Below, piece by piece: positions 1 through 7,270 of a stretch of DNA of 19,608 nt. Every line of letters begins with the position of its first letter. Positions within the stretch are counted from its first letter, which is position 1. The DNA is from JBBRQP01 sp038226175 (GTDB taxonomy: Bacteria; Cyanobacteriota; Cyanobacteriia; Gloeobacterales; Anthocerotibacteraceae): contig JBBRQP010000057.1 of NCBI GenBank assembly GCA_038226175.1, positions 1 to 19,608 of the forward strand, read 5' to 3'. The notes beneath the pieces were generated by a model that saw only the letters and a program-made list of their open reading frames with translations, searched no databases and was not told where the DNA came from. The position numbers and the translations under genes are program-made.

Positions 1-110
1 AACCAAATAATTTGCAGGTGGGTGCGTTCCACCCCGTCCGTTGCTTGGCGGTAGCGCTTTTCTAATTCTTCCACACTCAGGTGGTTCACAAGACTAAGGT
101 TCTTTACCAT
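1..110 (-). CDS. IS630-family transposase, N-terminal part, cut by window edge
   Basis: An ATG at 108-110 opens a reading frame that runs off the left edge after 36 codons. The peptide begins MVKNLSLVNHLSVEELEKRY and continues with a segment ending THLQIIW. This is the typical N-terminal helix-turn-helix opening of cyanobacterial IS630-type transposases, recognised from the conserved 'LSVEELEKRY...QIIW' pattern. The DDE catalytic domain would lie outside the window, so it cannot be said whether the gene is intact. No terminal inverted repeat was identified in the 112 bases between this start and the DAHP synthase stop. Confidence 0.75.
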   Translation of the reverse strand, partial: MVKNLSLVNHLSVEELEKRYRQATDGVERTHLQIIW

Positions 111-222
111 ACCTTATTCTATAAGCGGAAAGTGTATAACCCAGTCAAAAGCCAGATCAACCTATGATGTCAAGCAATTGGTCTAAAATGCACCATGACA
201 TCTTGTACCAAGCCCGACTGTA

Positions 223-1275
223 TTACCGACCGATTGCACCCACAGGCACCTTAGTAAACCCCCGCCCAAACACATCGGCTACTTGATTAACTGCGCCCAT
301 CACCTCACGGAATTGCTCGGGGGTCAGGGATTGAGCGCCGTCAGAGAGAGCTTTGGCCGGTGTCGGATGGACTTCGATCATCAGGCCATCGGTGCCAGCT
401 GCTATCGCGGCTAGACTCATGGATTTGACCAAAGAAGCGTGTCCTGTACCATGAGCCGGGTCTACAATTACTGGTAGATGGGTCAACGAATTAAGTACAG
501 GAACGGCACTGATATCCAAGAGATTGCGGGTGTATTGCTGATCAAAACTACGTACACCACGTTCGCACAGAATCACCTGAGTATTGCCACCCGCTAGGAT
601 ATATTCCGCTGCTAAGAGCCATTCATTAATCGTGGCATTCATACCGCGTTTGAGCAGAATCGGTTTATCAATCTGACCAAGTTTTTTGAGTAGGGCGTAG
701 TTTTGCATGTTGCGCGCACCCACTTGTAAAATATCGGCAACCTCAGCCACCATGGCGATATCAGCCGTATCCATCACTTCGGTGACAATGCCCAAACCGC
801 TCGCTGTGCGGGCTTCAGCGAGTAGGCCTAAGGCCGATTCTCCATGTCCCTGAAATTCATAGGGCGAGGTACGGGGCTTAAAAGCACCACCGCGCAAAAA
901 ATGTCCCCCAGCCGCTTTGACCGCGAGAGCCGTGGCGATAATCATTTCTGAGGATTCGACCGAACAGGGACCAGCCATCACCACAACCGGATGCTCAGCC
1001 CCGATCGGAATACCGCGTACGGTGACCGTAGTTGGCTCGGGATGAAACTCGCGGCTGGCCCGTTTAAAACGTTTCTCGACCCGCATGACTTTTTCGACAA
1101 AGGGGCTGAGGGCTTGACACTGACCTTCGGCAATGACCCGCGTATCGCCGAGTAAACCAATAACCACATGGTTACTACCTAAACTGACATGAGGCTCGAG
1201 CTTCCATTCGCGCACAGACTGACAGATTTCATCAATAACTTCACGGGGCGTACCCGTCTTCAGCACAATGATCAT
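223..1275 (-). CDS. aroF: 3-deoxy-7-phosphoheptulonate (DAHP) synthase, AroF/type I-beta with N-terminal regulatory domain
   Basis: It condenses phosphoenolpyruvate and erythrose-4-phosphate, the first step of the shikimate pathway to aromatic amino acids. The 350-residue protein has a ferredoxin-like N-terminal domain (about 1-70), which in this family binds the feedback amino acid, then a TIM barrel. Visible motifs are AGPCSVES (101-108), KPRTSPYEFQG (133-143), QVGARNMQN (184-192) and VDPAHGTG (271-278). C104, H275, E301 and D312 fall where family members carry their metal ligands. The ATG at 1275 is chosen because AAGGAG lies 6 bases upstream and the protein then begins MIIVLKTGTP, the usual family start. 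The frame is open further upstream to a TTG at 1353, but that extension has no family similarity. The gene stands alone. Confidence 0.95.
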   Translation of the reverse strand: MIIVLKTGTPREVIDEICQSVREWKLEPHVSLGSNHVVIGLLGDTRVIAEGQCQALSPFVEKVMRVEKRFKRASREFHPEPTTVTVRGIPIGAEHPVVVMAGPCSVESSEMIIATALAVKAAGGHFLRGGAFKPRTSPYEFQGHGESALGLLAEARTASGLGIVTEVMDTADIAMVAEVADILQVGARNMQNYALLKKLGQIDKPILLKRGMNATINEWLLAAEYILAGGNTQVILCERGVRSFDQQYTRNLLDISAVPVLNSLTHLPVIVDPAHGTGHASLVKSMSLAAIAAGTDGLMIEVHPTPAKALSDGAQSLTPEQFREVMGAVNQVADVFGRGFTKVPVGAIGR

Positions 1276-1672
1276 CAGAAACTCCTTACAAACATGAGGG
1301 TACAAACTACTCTTGGACAGCACGGGGTCAATACGTGCAGCGCCATCGCCCAAGGGCAGATGTGGCGCGTTCTCCTAAGGTGGTTTGGACTTGTTTGAGT
1401 AAGGACAGCATGAGGTGTGCCGGGATGTCTTACTTACTACCATACTCTATTTCCCAAAGACAAGTAGCTTAGCTCAAATGCGGACGAATAGTTCCCAATT
1501 CTGGGGTAAGAGGAATAAAATCAAGGCTTTTGGGTTTCGCTCCCCAAACTCGGGGTTATTTGGGTAAGTGACCTTACGAAATAAGCGCTTCAGCCTGACG
1601 CAATCAGCATTATTGCTTGTTTAAGATATTTGACATTGACCAAATCCGAACTTGAGCAATCTTACTAACACT
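1276..1672. other. Intergenic region between DAHP synthase and the PAM68-like gene
   Basis: About 400 bases hold no convincing gene. It contains the ribosome binding site of the DAHP synthase (AAGGAG, minus strand) and presumably its promoter, which cannot be pinned down. A 27-codon minus-strand frame (1328-1411, starting MLSLLKQ and ending WRCTY) lies just upstream of that gene, but without a good ribosome binding site. Short inverted repeats of the type CCCAAA/TTTGGG occur near 1530-1565 without a T run, so no terminator is called. Confidence 0.5.
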
Positions 1673-2095
1673 TTATTTTTTAGTCGAGGCTTGCTTCTCA
1701 GCCCGAATTCGTTCGCCTTCTTTACCTAAACCAGTAGATAGACGCTGGACATTTTCCCAAAATGTTTTCCAGCCCCAAAATGTTCCTGTTTCTGAAGGTA
1801 GCCAAGGCGTTGAGAGCAGACCATAGCTAATCCCAGCAACCCCCAATCCTAAAAACCCCATACTTGTAAAAACTACCATCCAATTAGGAATCGTGTAGCC
1901 TGCCTTGAGTAAAAAATACCCCGCCGGAAAGATCAGAAATCCCAAAAGTGTTGGCACACTCGAGAATCCGACTGCCCGTTTCATCATGCGATCAGCGACA
2001 GTTTTGGGTATCCCATCTTTGGTAAATGGCGTGGCGTCAGCAGTAGCGGCTGGGGGATTGATCGGGCGAGGGGAGCGATTTTTTTTGGTAGCCAT
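1673..2095 (-). CDS. PAM68-like (DUF3464) photosystem II assembly membrane protein
   Basis: A 140-residue protein with a charged, proline-rich N-terminus (MATKKNRSPRPINPPAA), two membrane segments (about 44-66 and 71-93) and a soluble C-terminal tail with GTFWGWKTFWENVQR. This layout and the conserved stretch around PTLLGFLIFPAGYFLL match the PAM68/DUF3464 family of plants and cyanobacteria, which helps early photosystem II assembly and insertion of core subunits into the membrane. The ATG at 2095 is preferred over the frame-open start at 2209 because family members begin close to the basic, proline-rich stretch. No strong ribosome binding site is visible. The assignment is by recognition of the family pattern. 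Its presence in the same window as psbD-psbC is probably coincidental, since 9 kb and many genes lie between. Confidence 0.8.
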   Translation of the reverse strand: MATKKNRSPRPINPPAATADATPFTKDGIPKTVADRMMKRAVGFSSVPTLLGFLIFPAGYFLLKAGYTIPNWMVVFTSMGFLGLGVAGISYGLLSTPWLPSETGTFWGWKTFWENVQRLSTGLGKEGERIRAEKQASTKK

Positions 2096-2329
2096 AGCTG
2101 TATCGTAACCGGAATTTTTGCCTGTGTCACAGGGAGGTAAGCTCTTTTGAAGAGAAATCATGCCAACTACACAGTACCCAGATGTATCAAGCTGATAAAC
2201 TCCTAGCATAGAAGTGTCATTTTTTTGATGAAATAGTTGAGAAATTCAAATAAATTAGCTATACTCACTAGAGCCTTTGTAATCGAAGCTACATTTTGCT
2301 TCGGAAAGAAGGTCGTAAGGAGGACAGTT

Positions 2330-2665
2330 TTGGCTAGGCGTAAACGTAAAAGCCCCAGTCGCCTAGAGGGCAAGAAACTTTTGGAAGCGGTGACCAAATT
2401 TGAACTAGATTGTGGCGAAGAAAAATCCGTCACCGCAGCACGTAAATACATCCATGACCGCGAAATACCGCCCCCGGCTCTCATTCTCGTGCGTCGCAAC
2501 GAACATACCATTGACCGCTTTTTCTGGGCGCACAAGGGTTTATTTACCGCTCAGTATGTGGAAGAAAATCATTTTCTCTTTCCATCACTGCGGGTGTTGC
2601 AACAAGATGAACCGGATAGTCTCGAACATCGCCTCACCAGCCGCAAGCCAGCCCTCGTAGACTAG
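2330..2665 (+). CDS. DUF3155-like conserved cyanobacterial protein, TTG start
   Basis: A 111-residue basic protein of unknown function. It starts with a cluster of Arg/Lys (M/LARRKRKSPSRLEGKK) and has the conserved middle KSVTAARKYIHDREI, then RRNEHTIDRFFWAHKGLF and YVEENHFLFPSL. The pattern resembles the DUF3155 family known from cyanobacteria; this is from memory and moderately sure. The TTG at 2330 is chosen because AAGGAGG (2317-2323) lies 6 bases before it, whereas the frame-open ATG at 2237 has no ribosome binding site and adds residues unlike the family. Its stop codon overlaps that of convergent tlyA in the four bases CTAG. It is divergent from the PAM68-like gene, so the roughly 230 bases between their starts probably carry both promoters. 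Confidence 0.75.
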   Translation: MARRKRKSPSRLEGKKLLEAVTKFELDCGEEKSVTAARKYIHDREIPPPALILVRRNEHTIDRFFWAHKGLFTAQYVEENHFLFPSLRVLQQDEPDSLEHRLTSRKPALVD

Positions 2666-3480
2666 ACGCTTGTAGGTTTCTTGTTCGCAAAAAAGAGATG
2701 TGCCGCTGTTACGGTTTCATTTAATGTGTCCGTAGCTAAAGGCTGACCCGAACCTAGCTGGAGCCAATACTCGATGTTGCCCTCCGGCCCGGTCAGGGGC
2801 GACCATGTGGCAGCTTGCACTGACCAACCCAAAGTTTTGGCTTTGTCGGCGACGCGGTGCATAACTTCTTGGTGGACTAGTGGATCAAAGACAACACCAC
2901 GCCCAGCTTGGTTACGTTCACACTCAAACTGAGGCTTGACCAAAAGTAAAGCTTCATAGGGTGCGACTAACAAAGTTTTGAGGGCGGGTAGGATCTTGGT
3001 AAGCGAAATAAAAGACACATCAACCACAGCCAAATCCGCTCTAGCAGCTAATTCTGGGTAAAGTTGTTCTGGGGTGAGATAGCGCAAATTAGTTCGTTCT
3101 TTGAGCGTAACCCGTGGATCAGTGCGTAATGTCCAAGCAACTTGACCATAACCAACATCGATGCCATAGACTTGAGCCGCGCCTTTTTGTAAAAGGCAAT
3201 CGGTAAAACCCCCGCTAGAAATGCCACCATCTAGACCAATACGTCCGGCGACCTCTACCCCAAATACTTCGAGTGCCCCTAATAATTTTTCACCACCGCG
3301 CGAGACAAAACGGGGAATTACTTTGAGCGTAATTAGGGCTTGACTATCGACTTTTGTGGCGGGTTGATCGATAAGCTGACCATTGACACGTACATTGCCC
3401 GCCCGAATCAAGATCTGGGCTTGCTGGCAGCTCGGTGTTAGCTCTCGGTCAACAAGTAATTGGTCTAATTTTTGGAGCAT
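2662..3480 (-). CDS. tlyA: TlyA-family rRNA (cytidine-2'-O)-methyltransferase
   Basis: A 272-residue protein with an N-terminal S4 RNA-binding domain (about 1-60), the linker motif RFVSRGGEKL (57-66) and an FtsJ-like Rossmann methyltransferase domain. The SAM-binding loop is LDGGISSGGF (83-92). K65, D154 (in DVSFISL), K182 (in VKPQFE) and E237 (in GNIEYW) are candidates for the K-D-K-E catalytic tetrad of the family. TlyA proteins 2'-O-methylate cytidines in 16S and/or 23S rRNA; some relatives have been described as haemolysins, so the exact site is not proven by sequence. The ATG at 3480 fits the usual family start and length, and the upstream ribosome binding site is weak (AGGA). Its stop overlaps that of the convergent DUF3155-like gene. 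Confidence 0.92.
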   Translation of the reverse strand: MLQKLDQLLVDRELTPSCQQAQILIRAGNVRVNGQLIDQPATKVDSQALITLKVIPRFVSRGGEKLLGALEVFGVEVAGRIGLDGGISSGGFTDCLLQKGAAQVYGIDVGYGQVAWTLRTDPRVTLKERTNLRYLTPEQLYPELAARADLAVVDVSFISLTKILPALKTLLVAPYEALLLVKPQFECERNQAGRGVVFDPLVHQEVMHRVADKAKTLGWSVQAATWSPLTGPEGNIEYWLQLGSGQPLATDTLNETVTAAHLFFANKKPTSV

Positions 3481-3576
3481 AGTCCTATTTTCTGTGATCT
3501 AGGTCGCTACTACCAAAAATCTCTTATGCAAAGTTGATTGTTTGTAGGATCACAAAATGTTAAGTTGGGATACTGC

Positions 3577-3648
3577 GGCACTGTAGCTCAGTGGTAGAGC
3601 AAGCGGTTCATACCCGCTTTGTCAGTGGTTCAAATCCACTCAGTGCCA
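3577..3648 (+). tRNA. trnM-CAU: tRNA-Met (anticodon CAU), probably elongator
   Basis: A complete cloverleaf of 72 bases. The acceptor stem is GGCACTG/CAGTGCC, the D stem GCTC/GAGC, the anticodon stem AGCGG/CCGCT with loop TTCATAC (anticodon CAT), and the T arm AGTGG-TTCAAAT-CCACT, with discriminator A and no encoded CCA end. The paired first base (G1-C72) argues against the initiator tRNA, which in bacteria has an unpaired C1. A CAT anticodon could also be a lysidine-modified tRNA-Ile2; the sequence alone does not fully exclude this. Confidence 0.93.
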
Positions 3649-3678
3649 GATTTTTAAGCTCCTAAGCCTCAAGTTAGC

Positions 3679-3716
3679 CTAAGACAGTTAAAGCTAAAGT
3701 GTAAAAACCGTCTTAG
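3679..3716. repeat. 11-base inverted repeat downstream of tRNA-Met
   Basis: CTAAGACAGTT (3679-3689) and AACCGTCTTAG (3706-3716) can pair over 11 positions with a single A-C mismatch around a 16-base loop. It lies between the tRNA and the convergent beta-helix gene. There is no clear T run on either strand, so it is listed as a structure rather than a terminator. Confidence 0.45.
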
Positions 3717-3752
3717 CAGAAAAGGGGATTTACATCTCATTTTCACTGATAG

Positions 3753-5090
3753 CTAGGGTATATATTCAAAGGCTCCACGCTCATAACTAGCACCTTGCGG
3801 GTGTTGAACGCCCACTAGATCAGTAGCTGGTGCTAGCGCAGCTGTGCCGCTATCGATAGCGGGACTACGACTTTTGAGTGTGTAGTTTGATTTGAGCATT
3901 GGGTTGGTACGTAGATCATGCGTACCCATAATCACGGTAACTGGCAGATTATAGTTACCCGTTGCGTCATAGACTGTGTTATTGCGAGCCTTATTGAAAT
4001 ATACATTGTAATCATAAGCAACAGCTGTATTATCGGCACTACCTTTGGTTACCACATCGCTATCTTTAGCGACCATAATATTATTAGTGATAGTGACATT
4101 ATTGGCACTTACCACAAAAATTTCGCCATGGGCAAGCGGACTCTGGGCATTGCGATAGCTGGTATTGTTGATAATATCGACGTGTTCACTAGCATAGGCG
4201 TGAATACCAGAACCACCATTATTGTAAGATAGGTTGTTTTCAACTAAAAATCGTCCTAAGTAAGCGCCGAGAGTAGAATTGTTTTGTGTATTTTTAGAGT
4301 CATCAATAATAATGCCATTGCCATCGGTGATCGTACTGGTTGCAATCTAGGGAATATACTCGCGATTACCATAGGTTCGATTACGGCGCACAAACATTTT
4401 TGTATCGATACTATTATCAGAATTCCAGGCTTGATAAATAGATATACCACTAGTGGCATAGATTGTGTACCAAGAAGTGTTGAAGACGATATTATCTTCA
4501 ATCGTGACATAATCGGCTTGGATCGCACTGATGCCACCACCCGGACAATCGTGGATGATATTGTTAGCAATACGGATATGATGTGGTCGATTTGCTCCAC
4601 TATAACGCCCGTCAATGGCAATACCAGAACCATTGGTAAGAGGATTTGCAATATATTGCTGGCTGATCGCATAGTCGAGGGTGATTGATTGGTTAGCCCC
4701 TTCGATATCAAAACCTGAAATCGTAATATGAGAAGCGCCATTTTCTAGTTTGAAACCACTCCAGCCATCAAAACGTAGCTGCGGTTTGGCTCCTGGGTAG
4801 GCTTGGTAGGTAATGGGTGCTGAGGCGGTACCAGAATGTGTGATATCCACAACTACCCAATTAGGGTCGGCGTTAGTATAGATGCCGTTCATCACATAAA
4901 CCGCATCACCGGGCAATGTGCGGTCGGCGGCTGCTTGAAGTGTGCGCAGGGATGTGGTTGTCGAGAGCCCATTATTGCTATCACGACCTTGACCAGAAAC
5001 ATAATACGTGGCAAACCTAGCAGCCTGAGTTGTATGCCCTAGGATTATTGCTACGGCAATAGCTCGCCCTACACATCCCCAATCACCCAT
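3753..5090 (-). pseudogene. Secreted right-handed parallel beta-helix protein interrupted by one in-frame TAG
   Basis: A single frame of 446 codons from the ATG at 5090 to the stop at 3753 is broken only by a TAG at codon 248 (4347-4349). The start has AAGG 7 bases upstream and encodes a short hydrophobic signal-like segment (about 9-24), then the secreted-protein opening ATYYVSGQGRDSNNG. The rest is rich in beta-helix coils: ITISGFDIEG, IRIANNIIHDC and YVTIEDNIVFN before the stop; TITDGNGIIIDDS, VENNLSYNNGGSGIHAYAS and NVTITNNIMVAKDS after it; and an SPAIDSG...ERGAFEY ending typical of such proteins. Family members act on or bind polysaccharides (lyase-like fold), but the substrate cannot be read here. 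Both halves keep full coding character in the same frame. The interruption is therefore a recent nonsense change, a readthrough codon or a sequence error. From memory, many relatives have Trp here, so TGG to TAG is likely (inference). Confidence 0.85.
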
Positions 5091-5162
5091 GTTCAAACCT
5101 TTGTATTAAGCTCGCTATAAGCATGAAATTTTAGTACTTTATAGCTTTTTTTGATATTTGTA

Positions 5163-5597
5163 CTAGCTCCGTTGATCTTGTACCCATTGCCGTACTTGCC
5201 GAATAATAGCGTTATCGTTAGCTTCACTGGCAGTAAGTTCGACCCATTGATTGAGTTGTGTCGCCGAAACTAGCGGCAGGGCAAGACTATAGTCACTTAT
5301 TTGATACTGCCCATTTTGAAGTTGGTAGATCACCACACCCTGCTTTCGGATATATCGCCATAGTTCAGGAATAGCTAAATGCACATAAATATCTATTTTG
5401 CGACATGAAGAACTGCTCAGCTCAATCTCGATTGCTAGGTCTGGAGGTGGGTCATTGAGCAGATTCATTGGCTCACTACAGGCAGTCCGCCCCAGATAAA
5501 AGCAGGAATCAGGTTCAAGTCCTTGGGCGAGGTCTTCTCGGTTGAGTGTAGTCGAGCCACAATCTTGTACGGCTATATCTAGTTCTTCAGTTAGCTT
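5163..5597 (-). pseudogene. Uma2-family (DUF820) putative nuclease, C-terminal part, separated from its start by the TnpB element
   Basis: About 144 codons of the minus strand read as the central and C-terminal part of a Uma2/DUF820 protein: LTEELDIAVQDCGSTTLNRE, LEPDSCFYL, PPPDLAIEIELSSSSCRKID and IPELWRYIRKQGVVIYQL. The acidic residues in EPDSCFYL and AIEIEL correspond to the PD-(D/E)XK-like core of the family. The frame has no start codon of its own at the right place; the first ATG (5468) lies in mid-domain. The missing N-terminus lies beyond the TnpB element at 6967-7191 on the same strand, so the two pieces were one gene of about 219 codons before the insertion. Confidence 0.85.
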
Positions 5598-5661
5598 TTG
5601 CGGCGTAAGCCCCGCGCTGTACCGCAGGTCAGCGTCGGGATATAAGCCGCCGCGACTAGAA

Positions 5662-5679
5662 CACGCCGTTAGCGGCGTG
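5662..5679 (+). repeat. Left-end hairpin of the TnpB element
   Basis: CACGCCG (5662-5668) and CGGCGTG (5673-5679) form a perfect 7-base stem with loop TTAG, 48 bases before the tnpB start. Subterminal imperfect or perfect hairpins of this kind are the TnpA recognition structures of IS200/IS605 elements. Confidence 0.7.
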
Positions 5680-5726
5680 GCTTTAAGGAGCCTAAAAGTT
5701 ATCTAAAGGCAGGTTATAATTACATT

Positions 5727-6953
5727 ATGATAGTTGCTTACAAATACAAGTTGCGCCCAACTTCTGCTCAAGCCGCCCAGATTGATGAGTGGCTTGAACT
5801 ATTGCGTAGACAGTATAATTATCGGTTAGCAGAAAGATTTAATTGGTATGAATCTACTCGTTGCCCAGTCAATGCCTGTTCCATTACCTCCTGTAGCATT
5901 GCCTCCATTGTTGAGCAACCTGATTATTACTGGCAGAAGAAAGATTTACTTACTACAAAGAAACTATTTCCTGAATACACAGAGATTCACTCTCAGGTTT
6001 TACAAAACTGTACTGAACGGGTAAAAAAAGCCTTTGACCGTTATCTTAAATCAGACACATCAGGTGAACGCTCTGGTAAGCCACGATTTAAGGGTCAAGG
6101 TAGATACAGGAGCTTTACCTATCCACAAATAAAACAAGACTGCATTCAGAATAATCGTGTTACTTTACCTAAGATAGGAGAAGTCAATATTATCTTACAT
6201 CGGCCTATTCCTGCTGGCTTCAAGATTAAGACCGCCCAAATCATCAAAGCTGCTGATGGTTATTATGTTACTCTTACTTTACAAGATGTATCCGTGCCTA
6301 TGTTCAGGCTTGACTTGAGTATAGAGAAAGCTATTGGCATTGATATGGGACTCAAGGCTTTTCTGATTACCAGTGATAGTCAAGTAGTTCCTATTCCACA
6401 GTTTGCTAGAAAAGCTGAACGGGATAAGAAGAAGTTAAATAAAGCAGTTTCTCGTAAGCAAAGATCCTCTAAGTGTAGACACAAAGCTGTTATGCGACTA
6501 GCCAAGCATCATCAAAAAGTTGCTCGTCAACGTCAAGACTTCCATTACAACACAGCTCAGGAGCTAGTACGTGAACACGACATAATCGCTTACGAGGATT
6601 TGAACATCAAAGGTTTGGCTAAAACCAGAATGAGTAAGTCTATTCTGGATGCCGGGTGGAGTCAGTTTCTGTCCATTGTGAGTCGCAAAGCTGAGAAGGC
6701 TGGCAAACTCGCAATAGCCGTAAACCCATCTGGCACAAGTCAAGTCTGTTCCAATATTGATTGCGGTGCCTACGTTCCGAAGACGCTAGCTGATAGGTGG
6801 CATTCTTGTCATATTTGCGGACTAGAGCTTGACCGGGATGTAAATGCCGCCATCAATATCAAGAACATTGCCGTGGGACGCACGGTGATTAAAGCTCAGC
6901 GAGTAACCAAAGCGATAGCTGGTGTTGCTGAGAAGCCCGTGTTGTATGCGTAG
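5727..6953 (+). CDS. tnpB: TnpB, RNA-guided RuvC-type nuclease of an IS605/IS1341-like element
   Basis: A 408-residue protein of normal TnpB length that appears intact. It begins with the family's N-terminal motif (MIVAYKYKLRPTSAQAAQID). The RuvC motifs are complete: D206 in GIDMGLK, E290 in AYEDLNIKGL and D371 in LDRDVNAAINI. The zinc ribbon has C341, C346, C361 and C364 (CSNIDC and CHIC). TnpB proteins use an omega RNA made from the element's right end to cut DNA beside a short motif, and so help the element persist. The ATG at 5727 fits the family start. The gene reads across the element to within 13 bases of its right boundary, and its stop lies inside the right-end hairpin. The protein carries all known catalytic residues, so activity is plausible but not shown. 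Confidence 0.95.
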   Translation: MIVAYKYKLRPTSAQAAQIDEWLELLRRQYNYRLAERFNWYESTRCPVNACSITSCSIASIVEQPDYYWQKKDLLTTKKLFPEYTEIHSQVLQNCTERVKKAFDRYLKSDTSGERSGKPRFKGQGRYRSFTYPQIKQDCIQNNRVTLPKIGEVNIILHRPIPAGFKIKTAQIIKAADGYYVTLTLQDVSVPMFRLDLSIEKAIGIDMGLKAFLITSDSQVVPIPQFARKAERDKKKLNKAVSRKQRSSKCRHKAVMRLAKHHQKVARQRQDFHYNTAQELVREHDIIAYEDLNIKGLAKTRMSKSILDAGWSQFLSIVSRKAEKAGKLAIAVNPSGTSQVCSNIDCGAYVPKTLADRWHSCHICGLELDRDVNAAINIKNIAVGRTVIKAQRVTKAIAGVAEKPVLYA

Positions 6954-6966
6954 CATCAACGTCGGG
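6936..6966 (+). repeat. Right-end hairpin of the TnpB element, containing the tnpB stop codon
   Basis: The strand folds as CCCG-t-GTTG-t-ATGC, loop GTA (6950-6952), GCAT-CAAC-gt-CGGG, giving 12 base pairs with small bulges. The tnpB stop TAG occupies 6951-6953, in the loop and first stem base. In the IS200/IS605 group such a structure is both the right transposon end and the 3' part of the omega RNA. The hairpin finishes at the point where the Uma2 reading frame resumes, which supports the boundary. Confidence 0.75.
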
Positions 6967-7191
6967 AGTCGTCACCAGAATACGAGCAAGCAGCCGATTG
7001 ATGATCTCATAAGATTTGGCGGGCATGGTGATTTCGAGAATGCCGTTGTCATAGCTAAAACGGGAAGTACGATGGTCGCCTAGTTCCTGAAGCAACCTTA
7101 GATAAGTAGGCCAAGATACGCCTTTGAGGGTGACCCTTTGCGGTGTAATGCGTGGGTCTGATAAATTAATAGCACTCTCAGTGAGAACCAC
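6967..7191 (-). pseudogene. Uma2-family (DUF820) putative nuclease, N-terminal part, disconnected by the TnpB element
   Basis: A GTG at 7191 opens about 75 codons of Uma2-like sequence: a lead-in MVLTESAINLSDPRIT, then VSWPTYLRLLQELGDHRTSR, FSYDNGILEITMP and YEIINRLLARILV, the normal first third of the family. The frame then runs into the right end of the TnpB element and stops at 6889 after a non-homologous tail. The rest of the domain, including the catalytic core, is at 5163-5597. Upstream (7192-7270) is a short spacer with no clear ribosome binding site. Confidence 0.85.
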
Positions 7192-7270
7192 AATCTTTGC
7201 TTAGCTCTAACTTCCTGTTTACCCTAGCATTATCAACGGATCAGACAAGGATTTGTGAACTATGTTCAAA

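Larger units (their letters stand above)
5598..6966 (+). mobile_element. IS605/IS1341-like element with tnpB only, inserted in a Uma2 gene
   Basis: The element is bounded by the two halves of one Uma2 gene on the opposite strand, so its ends can be placed to within about ten bases. Left end: a GC-rich leader with a perfect hairpin CACGCCG-TTAG-CGGCGTG (5662-5679), upstream of the tnpB ATG at 5727. Right end: a hairpin at 6936-6966. Subterminal hairpins with no terminal inverted repeats and no target duplication are typical of the IS200/IS605 group. No tnpA (Y1 transposase) is present, so any movement would need TnpA in trans. The left-end sequence recurs in decayed form at 17412-17567. The exact cleavage positions are inferred. 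Confidence 0.8.

Noticed and set aside
166..202. Inverted repeat GATGTCA / TGACATC between the IS630 fragment and the DAHP synthase
   Set aside because: Seven bases with a 23-base loop and no T run; could be chance, and cannot be tied to the transposon end or to a terminator.
1328..1411. 27-codon minus-strand frame just upstream of the DAHP synthase, a possible attenuation leader peptide
   Set aside because: It has only one Trp and one Tyr, no run of aromatic codons, no clear ribosome binding site and no terminator/antiterminator pair downstream.
2203..2535. 110-codon minus-strand frame over the DUF3155-like gene
   Set aside because: It is the shadow of the plus-strand gene, which has a strong ribosome binding site and conserved motifs.
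3918..4688. Plus-strand open frames rich in Ile and Thr opposite the beta-helix gene
   Set aside because: They mirror the Asn/Ile-rich beta-helix coils on the other strand and lack starts or family features.
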